DNA from: Novosphingobium cyanobacteriorum
Lineage (GTDB): Bacteria > Pseudomonadota > Alphaproteobacteria > Sphingomonadales > Sphingomonadaceae
DNA length: 64,000 bases
Assembly (NCBI RefSeq): GCF_029436685.1
Contig: NZ_JAROCY010000006.1
Coordinates: 62,001-126,000 of the forward strand
Reading direction: 5' to 3'
Below, one piece after another: positions 42,986 through 51,368 of this stretch; the first letter of the stretch is position 1; the number at the start of each line of letters is the position of its first letter. The notes under the pieces are model-generated. The model was given only the letters and a program-made list of their open reading frames with translations. It had not been told where the DNA came from and ran no database searches. Made by a program: the position numbers and the translations under genes.

Positions 42986-44043
42986 CGCTGATTCCCTCCG
43001 CCGCCCGCACTGCCTTGGTCGAACAGGCGCGCCAGCGCATCCTGATCACCGATGGCGCCTTCGGCACCGAGATCCAGAATTACCGCCTGTCCGAGGCCGA
43101 CTATGCCGGCACCCTCGGCCTCACGAAGGACCAGAAGGGCAACAACGACATCCTCGCGCTGACCAAGCCGGAGGTGCCCGAGGCGATCCACCGCGCCTAC
43201 TTCGCCGCCGGAGCGGACATCGCCGAAACCAACACCTTCAGCGCCAACCGCATCAGCCAGGCCGACTATGCCGCCGAGCATCTGGTGCGCGAGATCAACG
43301 TGGAAAGCGCCCGGCTGGCCCGCAGCGTGGCCGATGAATTCGCCGCCAGGGATGGCCGCCCCCGCTTCGTCGCCGGCGCCATCGGCCCCACCAACAAGAC
43401 CCTGTCGCTTTCGCCCGACGTCAACGATCCGGGTTATCGCGAAGTGGACTGGGACCTGATGGTTGATGTCTATGCCGAACAGGTGCGCGCGCTGGTCGAA
43501 GGCGGCAGCGACTTCATCCTGATCGAAACCGTGTTCGATACGCTCAACGCCAAGGCTGGCGTCATGGCGGTGCGGCGGGTGGAACAGGAGCTCGGCCGCG
43601 AAGTGCCGATCATGCTGTCGATGACGCTTACGGACCTCTCGGGCCGCAATCTGTCGGGCCATACGGTCGAGGCGTTCTGGTACGCCATCCGCCATGCCAA
43701 GCCCGTCACCGTCGGGCTCAACTGCTCGTTTGGCGCCACCCAGCTGCGCCCCCATGTGCGCGCGCTGTCGCAGATCGCCGATACGCTGATCATGGTCTAT
43801 CCCAACGCCGGCCTGCCCAACGAACTGGGCGAGTACGACGAAGCACCGCAGACCACCGCCGCCCTCGTCAAGGAATGGGCCGACCACGGCCAGGTCAACA
43901 TACTCGGCGGCTGCTGCGGCTCCACCCCGGACCACATCGCCGCCATGGCGTCAGCCGTACAGGGCCTCCCCGCGCGCACCCTGCCCACGCCGGAAACCGT
44001 AACCCGCCTCGCCGGCCTCGAACCTTTCGTGATGGCTGGCTGA
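42982..44043 (+). CDS. metH: Methionine synthase, N-terminal homocysteine-binding half
   Basis: The 353-residue protein is the homocysteine S-methyltransferase module of cobalamin-dependent MetH, encoded as a separate gene. Zinc cysteines are C248 (GLNCSFGA) and C311-C312 ([10 protein letters not shown]). [20 protein letters not shown] is the usual opening. The remaining modules are encoded by the gene at 44189. Both halves have complete domain ends and own starts, so this is a genuine gene split known in alphaproteobacteria, not a frameshift. It starts by ATGA overlap with metF. Confidence 0.95.
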   Translation: MTLIPSAARTALVEQARQRILITDGAFGTEIQNYRLSEADYAGTLGLTKDQKGNNDILALTKPEVPEAIHRAYFAAGADIAETNTFSANRISQADYAAEHLVREINVESARLARSVADEFAARDGRPRFVAGAIGPTNKTLSLSPDVNDPGYREVDWDLMVDVYAEQVRALVEGGSDFILIETVFDTLNAKAGVMAVRRVEQELGREVPIMLSMTLTDLSGRNLSGHTVEAFWYAIRHAKPVTVGLNCSFGATQLRPHVRALSQIADTLIMVYPNAGLPNELGEYDEAPQTTAALVKEWADHGQVNILGGCCGSTPDHIAAMASAVQGLPARTLPTPETVTRLAGLEPFVMAG

Positions 44044-44079
44044 CGCCTGCCCCCGCCGCAAGGCCGGGGGTCCACATTC

Positions 44080-44175
44080 TCCCCTCCCGCTTGCGGGAGG
44101 GGCAGGGGGAGGGCCTGTTACCCTCCACCTGGATGAACCCGCCCTCCCCTACCCCCTCCCGCAAGCGGGAGGGGA
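44080..44175. repeat. Cruciform repeat between the two metH genes
   Basis: Arms 44080-44114 and 44141-44175 match as inverted repeats at 32 of 35 positions around a 26-nt spacer. Each arm itself contains a perfect palindrome: CCCCTCCCGC-TT-GCGGGAGGGG on the left and its counterpart on the right. The right arm ends 13 nt before the start of the second metH gene. This is a typical nested intergenic repeat; here it interrupts an operon. Confidence 0.85.
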
Positions 44176-44188
44176 ACTGGAATCGACA

Positions 44189-46810
44189 ATGACCACCTCC
44201 ACCACCACCCCTGCCAATGCCGGTTCCCGCTTCGTCAATGTCGGCGAACGCACCAACGTCACCGGCTCGGCCGCGTTCAAGAAGCTGATCCTTGCCGGCG
44301 ACTATGCCAAGGCGGTGGAAGTGGCGCGCCAGCAGGTGGAAAACGGTGCGCAGGTGATCGACGTCAACATGGACGAAGGCCTGCTCGATGCGGTCGAGGC
44401 CATGACCACCTTCCTCAAGCTGATCGCCGCCGAGCCCGACATCGCCCGCGTGCCAGTGATGATCGACAGTTCGAAGTGGGAAGTGATCGAGGCTGGCCTC
44501 AAGTGCGTCTCGGGCAAGCCCATCGTCAATTCCATCAGCATGAAGGAAGGCGAGGAGGCATTCCTCACCCACGCGCGCAAGTGCATGGACTATGGCGCCG
44601 CCGTGGTCGTGATGGCCTTTGACGAGAAGGGCCAGGCCGACACGAAGGATCGCAAGGTAGAAATCTGCGAGCGCGCCTACAAGCTGCTGATGGGCATCGG
44701 CTTCCCGCCCGAGGACGTGATCTTCGATCCCAACGTCTTCGCCGTCGCCACCGGCATCGAGGAGCACGATCGCTACGCCCTGGATTTCATCGAGGCGACG
44801 CGCGAGATCAAGGCGCGTTGCCCGCACGTCCACATCTCGGGCGGCCTGTCCAACCTCTCGTTCAGCTTCCGCGGCAACGAAACGGTGCGCCGCGCCATGC
44901 ACTCGGTGTTCCTCTACCACGCCATTCCGGCAGGCATGGACATGGCCATCGTCAACGCCGGACAGCTTGACGTCTATGCCCAGATCGATCCCGTGCTGCG
45001 CGAAGCCTGCGAGGACGTGCTGCTCATGCGCCGCGCGGATGCGACAGAGCGGCTGATCGAGCTGGCCGAAAGCTTCAAGGGCAAGGACGCGGTTGCCGAA
45101 AAGCAGGCCGAGGAATGGCGCAGCTGGGACGTTGTTCGCCGGCTGGAGCACGCGCTGGTCAAGGGCATCGACGCCTACATCGTCGAGGATACCGAGGAAG
45201 CCCGCCTGCTCCACGCCCGCCCGATCGAGGTGATCGAAGGCCCGCTGATGGCCGGCATGAACACCGTGGGCGACCTGTTCGGATCGGGCCAGATGTTCCT
45301 GCCGCAGGTGGTGAAATCCGCCCGCGTGATGAAGAAGGCGGTGGCCCACCTCATCCCCTTCATCGAAGCGGCGAAAGAAGAGGGCGCCAAGGCCAAGGGC
45401 AAGATCGTGATGGCCACGGTGAAGGGCGACGTCCACGATATCGGCAAGAACATCGTCGGCGTGGTCCTGCAGTGCAACGGCTACGAAGTGATCGACCTTG
45501 GCGTCATGGTGCCGTGGGCCACGATCCTCGACACTGCGAAGAAGGAAGGCGCCGACATCATCGGCCTTTCCGGCCTGATCACCCCCTCGCTGGACGAGAT
45601 GGTGACCGTGGCCGAGGAAATGCAGCGCGCCGGCTTCACCATCCCGCTGCTGATCGGCGGGGCCACCACCAGCAAGGTCCACACCGCGCTCAAGATCGAC
45701 CCGGCCTATGATGGCCCGGTGGTCCACGTGCTTGACGCCAGCCGCGCCGTCGGCGTCGCCAGCCAGCTGCTGTCCGACACCCAGGCGCTTGGCTTCATCA
45801 AGGCGACGGCCGCCGATTACCAGCACGTGCGCGATGCCCGCGCCGGCAAGGGCGGGTCCAAGCTGCTGCCGTTGCAGGATGCGCGCGACAACGCCTTTGC
45901 GCCCGACATGTCGGAAAAGGCGCCGCCGCCCGAACAGCCCGGCCTGCATGTGTTTCCCGATTGGGATCTTGCCGATCTGGTCGAAACCTTTGATTGGACG
46001 CCCTTCTTCCGAGCCTGGGAACTCGCCGGCACCTATCCCGCGATCCTGACCGATCCTGTCGTGGGTGAAAGCGCCACCAGCCTGTTTGCGGATGCCAGGG
46101 CCATGCTCGAGAAGATCGTCTCGGAGAAGTGGCTGACGGCCAAGGGCGTCGCCGGCTTCTGGCCCTGCGCCCGCCACGGTGATGACGTGGTGCTGCATCC
46201 CGATGATGACGAGCTGTCGGTCCGCCTGCCCTTCCTGCGCCAGCAATTCATCAAGAGCCGGGGCCGCGCCAACTTCTGCCTGGCCGATTTCATCGATCCG
46301 GCGGGCGACTGGCTGGGCGGCTTCGCCGTGGGCATCCATGGCATCGAACCGCACCTCGCCCGGTTCCAGGCCGCCAACGACGACTATTCGGACATCCTGC
46401 TGAAGGCCTTGGCCGACCGTTTTGCCGAAGCCTTTGCCGAGCGCCTGCACCAGCACGTGCGCACCACGCTGTGGGCCTATGCACCGGGGGAGCAGCTGAC
46501 CAACGAGGCACTGATCCGCGAACAGTATCGCGGCATCCGCCCCGCGCCGGGCTATCCCGCCTGCCCGGATCACAGCCTGAAGCCGGTGCTGTTCGATCTG
46601 CTGCGCGCGCAGGACAACGCCGGCATCACGCTCACCGAATCGCAGGCGATGCTGCCCACCGCAGCGGTCAGCGGGTTCTACTTCGCCCACCCGGAAAGCC
46701 AGTACTTCGGCGTCGCCACCATCGGCCGCGACCAGCTGGAAGACTATGCGGCGCGGCGGGGGGTGGACCTTGCGACGGCAGAGCGGTGGCTGCGCCCCAA
46801 TCTCGACTGA
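44189..46810 (+). CDS. metH: Methionine synthase, folate/B12/activation half
   Basis: The 873-residue protein carries the pterin-binding domain (about 5-280; [13 protein letters not shown] at the start), the helical cap, the cobalamin domain with D414-V-H416-D-I-G419 supplying the lower-axial histidine, and the AdoMet reactivation domain (about 540-870; [16 protein letters not shown]). Together with the gene at 42982 it forms cobalamin-dependent methionine synthase. Nothing is missing across the two halves. Codon use matches neighbours. The 145-nt spacer between halves is filled by a cruciform repeat that could modulate their ratio. Confidence 0.96.
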   Translation: MTTSTTTPANAGSRFVNVGERTNVTGSAAFKKLILAGDYAKAVEVARQQVENGAQVIDVNMDEGLLDAVEAMTTFLKLIAAEPDIARVPVMIDSSKWEVIEAGLKCVSGKPIVNSISMKEGEEAFLTHARKCMDYGAAVVVMAFDEKGQADTKDRKVEICERAYKLLMGIGFPPEDVIFDPNVFAVATGIEEHDRYALDFIEATREIKARCPHVHISGGLSNLSFSFRGNETVRRAMHSVFLYHAIPAGMDMAIVNAGQLDVYAQIDPVLREACEDVLLMRRADATERLIELAESFKGKDAVAEKQAEEWRSWDVVRRLEHALVKGIDAYIVEDTEEARLLHARPIEVIEGPLMAGMNTVGDLFGSGQMFLPQVVKSARVMKKAVAHLIPFIEAAKEEGAKAKGKIVMATVKGDVHDIGKNIVGVVLQCNGYEVIDLGVMVPWATILDTAKKEGADIIGLSGLITPSLDEMVTVAEEMQRAGFTIPLLIGGATTSKVHTALKIDPAYDGPVVHVLDASRAVGVASQLLSDTQALGFIKATAADYQHVRDARAGKGGSKLLPLQDARDNAFAPDMSEKAPPPEQPGLHVFPDWDLADLVETFDWTPFFRAWELAGTYPAILTDPVVGESATSLFADARAMLEKIVSEKWLTAKGVAGFWPCARHGDDVVLHPDDDELSVRLPFLRQQFIKSRGRANFCLADFIDPAGDWLGGFAVGIHGIEPHLARFQAANDDYSDILLKALADRFAEAFAERLHQHVRTTLWAYAPGEQLTNEALIREQYRGIRPAPGYPACPDHSLKPVLFDLLRAQDNAGITLTESQAMLPTAAVSGFYFAHPESQYFGVATIGRDQLEDYAARRGVDLATAERWLRPNLD

Positions 46811-46834
46811 GGCAAGCGCTGCGTGTGCGGAGAG

Positions 46835-46892
46835 CCCCCACCCCCAACCCCCTCCCTTGTCCTTCGACAAGCTCAGGATGAGCGGGGAAGGG
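46835..46892. repeat. Palindromic intergenic repeat after metH
   Basis: A C-rich stretch (CCCCCACCCCCAACCCCCTCCC) is split by the hairpin TTGTC-CTTC-GACAA (46857-46870) and is followed by CAGGATGAGCGGGGAAGGGG. The motif CTTCGACAAGCTCAGGATGA belongs to a widespread class of sphingomonad intergenic repeats. It probably helps end the methionine operon. Confidence 0.6.
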
Positions 46893-47139
46893 GCATGGAG
46901 AGCATCCGGCGGCGAGCCCGGACTTTTGCCTGAGGATCAAGACGGACCTGCGCGACCGGTGCGGGCGCCATGCGTGGCGCCGCAAGGGAGGGCGGGCAGC
47001 GCGCATTTGCGAGTGGCCGGGCGGGGCGTTGCAGCCGCTTCGGCGCAGCCTGTGACCGGACGGAAGCTCGATGCCGGGTGGCGGCTCGCGTGCCAGCCCG
47101 GTCCGTAGCGCCATTGGCAAGGGGAAGAGGCCGGGAGCG
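46893..47139. other. GC-rich region without a convincing gene
   Basis: This stretch follows the metH repeat. A minus-strand frame from GTG 47143 to 46937 (68 residues, Pro/Ala/Arg-rich) overlaps the stop of the 90-residue frame upstream, as a coupled gene would, but its composition is unlike a folded protein. GGCGCC palindromes occur near 46967-46983. No RNA family could be assigned. Confidence 0.35.
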
Positions 47140-47412
47140 TCACACGGATAGGTCACCGTAGGTCCGCCGGGAAGCGGGATGCCGTTTCGTGCCGGAGGCC
47201 CGACCCGGGCCCTTGTCCGACGCATGCACGCGGCTGAACCACCGCCCCACATCCGCCGTCCGTTGCTTTGGCTTGGGATTTGCCCGGGGCTGGGGCTTTA
47301 CGCCCTCGTGCTGGCAAGGCTGCCAGTTCCCCGCGATGCCGAACCCGCGCCGGTCGCGTCGGGCTTCGGCCTGAGGGGCCTGACCCGAAGGAGCGAGGGC
47401 GAAGCCGGCCAT
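47140..47412 (-). CDS. Hypothetical small basic protein with its own promoter
   Basis: The 90-residue product (MAGFALAPSGQAPQAEARRD at the start) is basic, rich in Arg, Gln and Pro, with two cysteines at most and no signal or membrane segment. A promoter with consensus -35 lies 26 nt upstream, and GGGAG sits 5 nt before the ATG, which argues that this region is transcribed and perhaps translated. Third-position GC is lower than in neighbouring genes. It may instead be an untranslated RNA or a horizontally acquired piece. No function can be named. Confidence 0.35.
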   Translation of the reverse strand: MAGFALAPSGQAPQAEARRDRRGFGIAGNWQPCQHEGVKPQPRANPKPKQRTADVGRWFSRVHASDKGPGRASGTKRHPASRRTYGDLSV

Positions 47413-47437
47413 GCCCGCTCCCGGTCCAAGGCTGGGG

Positions 47438-47466
47438 CATATAACCTATTTGGTTATAATTGTCAA
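47438..47466 (-). promoter_or_regulatory. Strong minus-strand promoter with palindromic operator in the spacer
   Basis: On the minus strand -35 TTGACA (47466-47461) and -10 TATATG (47443-47438) are 17 nt apart. The spacer and -10 contain the palindrome ATAACC-N5-GGTTAT (47457-47441), placed as a repressor site would be. ArsR-family operators often have the TAACC-N-GGTTA form. The expected start is near 47431. Confidence 0.65.
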
Positions 47467-47492
47467 GTTCATGCGTATAGCTGTGCCACGCA

Positions 47493-47759
47493 CTAGACCC
47501 GTCGCGTCAGGATCAGCCAGCCCGCCACGCCATTCAGCGCGGAATAGGCGATGTAGCCCAGCAGGCCCCACACTTCGCCCTGCGCGGCCAGCAGCATGCC
47601 GGCGAACAGCATGAGGAACTCCACCGCCAGCGAAAGGCGCCGGCTCATCGCGTGGTAGAACCACGGCATCCGTCCGATCAGCGGGTGCCCGCATTCCATC
47701 ACCGCGCCGTGCAGCGCGAAGTTGGCCACGCCAAGGATGAAGGTGAGGAGAATCGCCAT
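47493..47759 (-). CDS. Small multi-pass membrane protein
   Basis: The 88-residue protein has three hydrophobic helices: AILLTFILGVANFALHGAVM, LAVEFLMLFAGMLLAA and YIAYSALNGVAGWLIL. Between the first two is a conserved-looking GHPLIGRMPWFYHAMSRR loop. No family is recognised; it resembles sphingomonad hypothetical membrane proteins. It is transcribed from the minus strand, upstream of the repressible-looking promoter at 47466, and is divergent from the urcA-type gene. Confidence 0.7.
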   Translation of the reverse strand: MAILLTFILGVANFALHGAVMECGHPLIGRMPWFYHAMSRRLSLAVEFLMLFAGMLLAAQGEVWGLLGYIAYSALNGVAGWLILTRRV

Positions 47760-48015
47760 GTTTGGCGCAGCCTACACCACCGTGGCGGGGCGGGAAGAAG
47801 CCTTTCCTGTCGTTCGCCGGATGCACCATGTCGTTCGTCGGGCGACCGTGCCGCTGGTCGGGTGCATTCGCGGGATTGTCGAGCCTGCCGCGCATCGCCC
47901 CGCGGCCGGGGGTATCAGGATGGCATGCGGCGGCGGTCCCTTGCGAACCCCACCCCCCGAACCCCCAAGGGGCCCCGTCGCGACCGAGTTGAACCCCATG
48001 CCAAGGAGCCCCGCC

Positions 48016-48333
48016 ATGACCTTCACCAAGACCCTGATCGCCGCTGCCGCCGCCAGCACCATCGCCTTCGCCGCAGCCCCTGCCGCCTTTGCGGAAGAGC
48101 CGGTCACCGTGACCCGCCTGGTGCGCTACAGCGATCTCGACCTCGCCAGCCCCGAAGGGCAGGCAAAGCTCGACGCCCGCCTGCGCTATGCCGCCGCCCG
48201 GGTGTGCGAAACCAGCAGCGGTCCGCACCCGCTGTCCGAAGAGATCTCCAGCCGCCGCTGCTACACCCGCGCCCTCAACGGTGCGCGCCAGAGCTTTGCC
48301 GCGGTGATGACCAGCAAGTCGCTTAGCCGCTGA
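48016..48333 (+). CDS. UrcA family protein, secreted
   Basis: The 105-residue precursor has a signal peptide (to about AAFAEE). The mature part shows the UrcA pattern: VRYSDLDLASPEGQAKLDARLRYAAARVCE and a second cysteine in SRRCYTRALNGA, likely forming a disulphide. UrcA proteins are periplasmic and of unknown function, common in Sphingomonadales and Caulobacterales. AAGGAG lies 8 nt before ATG 48016, which fixes the start. Confidence 0.88.
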   Translation: MTFTKTLIAAAAASTIAFAAAPAAFAEEPVTVTRLVRYSDLDLASPEGQAKLDARLRYAAARVCETSSGPHPLSEEISSRRCYTRALNGARQSFAAVMTSKSLSR

Positions 48334-48335
48334 TG

Positions 48336-48385
48336 GACCGGCGGCCCCGCGAGCCGGTCGGGAAGCACTCCAGCCCCGCTTCCCG
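48336..48385. terminator. Two tandem GC hairpins between urcA-type gene and hxlR
   Basis: GACCGGC (48336-48342) pairs with GCCGGTC (48353-48359), and CGGGAAGC (48359-48366) pairs with GCTTCCCG (48378-48385). They begin two nt after the stop. No T-run is present; they probably protect or end the urcA-type mRNA. Confidence 0.45.
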
Positions 48386-48465
48386 GCCGGTTCGTGGAAT
48401 GCTTTTGCCTGTTGCGGCACAAACCTTCGATGGATGTCGAAGGCGCACCAAACGAAGGCCCTTTG

Positions 48466-48957
48466 CTATTTCACCGCCCGAACCGGCGACCTGCCTTCGG
48501 CCTCGATGTCGGCACGTTCGCGCCAGGTGAGATCCGCCGGGCCCAGCACCCGGTCATCATGCGCGCGGATGGTGATGGGCAGGATCGGCTGGCCGTCGCG
48601 CGCGTCGCACAGCACGGGATTGGCCGGCACGCCCAGCGCCCACTTCTCCCCCCACTGGCGCAGCGCCAGCATGGCGGGCAGCAGATCAAACCCCTTTGGC
48701 GTGAGCCGATATTCGATGCGCCGGCGATCGTCGGCGCACGGTTCGCGCTTCAGGATGCCGGATTCGACCAGGCGCGACAGGCGGTTGGAAAGGATGTTGC
48801 GTGCAATGCCGAGCTGATCGAGGAATTCCTCGAAGTGACGCACCCCGTTGAACGCGGCGCGCAGGATCATGAACGACCAGCGCTCCCCCATCGCCTCAAG
48901 CGCGCAGGGCAGGCCGCAGGCGGCCAGATCGGACAAGGGTTCGCGCAGTTTTTCCAT
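48466..48957 (-). CDS. HxlR-family transcriptional regulator
   Basis: The 163-residue protein has the HxlR winged helix: CGLPCALEAMGERWSFMILRAAFNGVRHFEEFLDQLGIARNILSNRLSRLVESGIL. It is followed by RRIEYRLTPKGFDLLPAMLAL and a C-terminal extension of about 60 residues. HxlR proteins bind as dimers and respond to aldehydes, quinones or redox change; this one keeps one Cys near the helix. ATG 48957 is used because GGCGGGAA precedes it; ATG 48972 is possible. A 22-bp palindrome lies 40 bp upstream and is the probable autoregulatory operator. Confidence 0.9.
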   Translation of the reverse strand: MEKLREPLSDLAACGLPCALEAMGERWSFMILRAAFNGVRHFEEFLDQLGIARNILSNRLSRLVESGILKREPCADDRRRIEYRLTPKGFDLLPAMLALRQWGEKWALGVPANPVLCDARDGQPILPITIRAHDDRVLGPADLTWRERADIEAEGRSPVRAVK

Positions 48958-48996
48958 ATCGGTTCCCGCCATAGCGCAAAGGCGCAAGCGATGTAA

Positions 48997-49018
48997 GTTT
49001 TTAGTTGCAACTTAAAAC
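48997..49018. promoter_or_regulatory. 22-bp palindrome upstream of hxlR
   Basis: The site reads GTTTT-T-AGTTGCAACT-T-AAAAC, an almost perfect 22-bp palindrome (only the T/T pair at positions 6 and 17 breaks it). The perfect core is AGTTGCAACT. A half-site GCAACTGAAA follows at about 49039-49048. It lies between divergent hxlR and the CC_3452-type gene, about 125 bp from the latter. Confidence 0.7.
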
Positions 49019-49143
49019 CTAGATATGTAGGTATCGATTCGCAACTGAAATCCGCATCCTCTCCAGGACGCTCCGCACGGCGGCTGGTTCCGTCAGCGGC
49101 GCCCCAGCGCCGGGTTTCATGCACGGACATAAGGGGAAGAGAC

Positions 49144-49482
49144 ATGACTGCAACCGTTGACGGTGGCCTGCGCCGCCTGCTGCCCGCCCTCGCCGCGCTG
49201 GCGTTTTCGGCCGGATCGTTCGCCATAACCGCCCAGCCCGCCCGGGCCGAAGGCGGATACTACACCGCCGCGCTGGCGGCCCCGCTGGCCGCGCCGCAGA
49301 AGGTGATCGAAGGCGGAGTGTTGTGGAACTGCGCCGGCACCGCCTGCACCGCGGCCCGCGACACCTCTCGCCCGGCCATCGTCTGCGCCCGTCTGGCGCG
49401 CAAGGTGGGCGAAGTGACCCGCTTTGCCACGCCCAAGGGCGAACTGGCCGCAGAAGACCTGGCCAAGTGCAACAGCAAGTGA
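49144..49482 (+). CDS. CC_3452 family secreted protein
   Basis: The 112-residue precursor has a signal peptide (ALAALAFSAGSFAITAQPARA) and a short mature part with YYTAALAAPLAAPQKVIEGGVLWNCAGTAC. That core, together with RPAIVCARLARKVGEVTRF and two further cysteines, is the signature of the CC_3452 family found in Caulobacter and sphingomonads. Function is unknown; two disulphides are likely. A strong terminator follows the stop. Confidence 0.88.
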   Translation: MTATVDGGLRRLLPALAALAFSAGSFAITAQPARAEGGYYTAALAAPLAAPQKVIEGGVLWNCAGTACTAARDTSRPAIVCARLARKVGEVTRFATPKGELAAEDLAKCNSK

Positions 49483-49548
49483 GTTTTCCAGCCTGACCTG
49501 CTCCAGCGCGTGCCCGCCCCGACCCTGCCGGGCGCGCCAAACCTGACA

Positions 49549-49589
49549 GGCCGTGGAGCGAACGCATGCCGCTCCACGGCCTTCTTTTT
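49549..49589 (+). terminator. Intrinsic terminator after the CC_3452-type gene
   Basis: GGCCGTGGAGCG (49549-49560) and CGCTCCACGGCC (49570-49581) form a perfect 12-bp stem with a 9-nt loop, followed by TTCTTTTT. This is a textbook factor-independent terminator. Confidence 0.92.
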
Positions 49590-49641
49590 GGCATGGATTT
49601 GTCCGTGACCGTTCAGGTTGCGGTTCCTATAGCATGGCGCC

Positions 49642-50328
49642 ATGCGCCCCCTTGCACTTGTCGCCGCCCTGTCGGCCGCCCTGCCCGCACCCGCCTTCGC
49701 TGCGGACGCGCCCGCGCAAGCGCTGACCGACGTGCACCGCACCGAACTGCGCTGCGCCGCCGCATTCGCGCTGGCCGCCAATGCGCAGGCGCAGGGGGAC
49801 GAGGCGGCGCAGGGCCTGCCGCCACTGGCGGTAAGGGGCAAGCGCTACTTCACGATGGTGGGGCAGCAGGTGATGGAGCAGGCCGGCATGACCCGTGAAC
49901 AGGTGCGTGACCTGCTGACCGCCGACGCCACGGCGATCCAGCAGGCGGCCGCAACCGATCCCGCTTCCGCGCTGACTTCCGCCGTAAAGCCTTGCCTCGC
50001 CAGCCTGGAAGCCAAGGTGCCGCCGCTCAAGACGCCGGACCTGCTGCAATGCTCTGCGATCCTCAGCCTCGCCTTCGACGAAGTCCATGCACGAGAGGGC
50101 ATGAGCGACGCGGCCAAGGACATGAAGACCCTGGCCACCGTTCTGGCCGCGCGCGAGCACGAGGCGCTGGTGGCGCAAGGGCGCAGCAACGACGAGGCGG
50201 ATGCCACGCTGGCCAAGGCGCACGACGCCATGCTGGCCGAGGCGACGGACAGCGCCGGCGGGGTGGAGAAGTACGATATCGACCATTGCTACGACCTCGC
50301 CAGGCCGGATGCCAAATCGCACTACTGA
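49642..50328 (+). CDS. Hypothetical periplasmic helical protein
   Basis: The 228-residue precursor has a signal peptide (MRPLALVAALSAALPAPAFA). The mature chain is helical and Ala-rich with four cysteines (RCAAAFAL, KPCLAS, QCSAIL, DHCYDLA) that could pair. No named family is recognised, but the pattern is typical of sphingomonad hypotheticals. A -10-like TATAGC ends 8 nt before ATG 49642, so the mRNA may be leaderless. A SPFH-NfeD pair follows. Confidence 0.7.
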   Translation: MRPLALVAALSAALPAPAFAADAPAQALTDVHRTELRCAAAFALAANAQAQGDEAAQGLPPLAVRGKRYFTMVGQQVMEQAGMTREQVRDLLTADATAIQQAAATDPASALTSAVKPCLASLEAKVPPLKTPDLLQCSAILSLAFDEVHAREGMSDAAKDMKTLATVLAAREHEALVAQGRSNDEADATLAKAHDAMLAEATDSAGGVEKYDIDHCYDLARPDAKSHY

Positions 50329-50388
50329 ACCGGCTCGCGATGCGGTATTGCTCCACCGACGCCGGATAGTCCGGCCGGAGGGGGCAAG

Positions 50389-51363
50389 ATGGAAGCGGTA
50401 CTGCTGCTGCTGATCGTTCTGGTGGTCGTTTACGTGCTGATGGGCGTGCGCGTGGTGCGGCAGGGCCATGTCTATACCATCGAGCGGCTGGGCCGCTTCA
50501 CCCTGGCAGCGCGGCCGGGGCTGCATTTCCTGATGCCGTTCGTCGACCGGGTGGGCCACAAGGTCAACATGATGGAGCAGGTGCTCGACATCCCCGGACA
50601 GGAAATCATCACGCGCGACAACGCCATGGTCGGCGTGGACGCGGTGGTGTTCTTCCAGGTGCTGGACGCGGGGAAGGCGGCCTATGAGGTGTCAGACCTC
50701 TATGTGGCGATCATGCAGCTGACGACCACCAACCTGCGCACGGTTATGGGTTCGATGGACCTGGACGAGACGCTGTCCAAGCGCGACGAGATCAACGCGC
50801 GGCTGCTGTCGGTGGTGGACCACGCCACATCGCCATGGGGGGTGAAGATCACCCGGGTGGAGATCAAGGATATCCGCCCGCCGGTGGACATTTCCAACGC
50901 CATGGCCCGCCAGATGAAGGCGGAGCGCGAAAAGCGCGCCCAGATCCTTGAGGCAGAGGGTTCGCGCGCATCGGAGATCCTGAAGGCGGAAGGGCAGAAA
51001 CAGGCGCAGATCCTTGAGGCCGAGGGGCGCAAGGAGGCCGCGTTCCGCGATGCCGAGGCGCGTGAACGATCGGCCGAGGCCGAAGCGAAGGCGACCATGG
51101 TGGTGTCCGAAGCGATTGCCGCATCGGGCACGCAGGCCCTGAATTACTTCGTGGCGCAGAAATATGTCGAAGCGGTGCAGCAGTTTGCCACATCGCCCAA
51201 CGCCAAGACCATCCTGTTCCCGGTGGAGGCGACGCAGCTGATCGGAACGCTGGGCGGAATTGGCGAGCTGATCGGAGATGCGGTGAAGGGTCCGCCGCCG
51301 GCCCCGCAGCCGCCGCGTTCACCGCGCCCGTCGGTGCCGACGATCACGCCCGGACAGGGGTGA
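50389..51363 (+). CDS. SPFH/Band 7 membrane protein (QmcA/stomatin type)
   Basis: The 324-residue protein has an N-terminal membrane anchor (about 1-22), a Band 7 domain (about 25-190; GLHFLMPFVDRVGHKVNMMEQVLDIPGQE), and an Ala/Glu coiled coil (EAEGSRASEILKAEGQKQAQ and onward). It ends in a Pro-rich tail. Such proteins form oligomeric cages in membrane microdomains. Its pairing with NfeD, 5 nt downstream, is a conserved partnership. It is distinct from the HflK/HflC pair at 56.6-58.7 kb. Confidence 0.93.
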   Translation: MEAVLLLLIVLVVVYVLMGVRVVRQGHVYTIERLGRFTLAARPGLHFLMPFVDRVGHKVNMMEQVLDIPGQEIITRDNAMVGVDAVVFFQVLDAGKAAYEVSDLYVAIMQLTTTNLRTVMGSMDLDETLSKRDEINARLLSVVDHATSPWGVKITRVEIKDIRPPVDISNAMARQMKAEREKRAQILEAEGSRASEILKAEGQKQAQILEAEGRKEAAFRDAEARERSAEAEAKATMVVSEAIAASGTQALNYFVAQKYVEAVQQFATSPNAKTILFPVEATQLIGTLGGIGELIGDAVKGPPPAPQPPRSPRPSVPTITPGQG

Positions 51364-51368
51364 GCGCC

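Noticed and set aside
42982-44189. metH as a gene broken by frameshift or insertion
   Set aside because: Each half begins and ends at domain boundaries with its own start, and this split is known in alphaproteobacteria.
43895-46870. A 991-codon open frame on the minus strand across metH
   Set aside because: It is antisense to a clear methionine synthase half; such long shadow frames are expected at this GC content, and the product has no recognisable domains.
46905-46935. Minus-strand AAAGTCCGGGCTCG, reminiscent of RNase P RNA
   Set aside because: Only this short string matches; the rest of the RNase P core cannot be found in the flanks.
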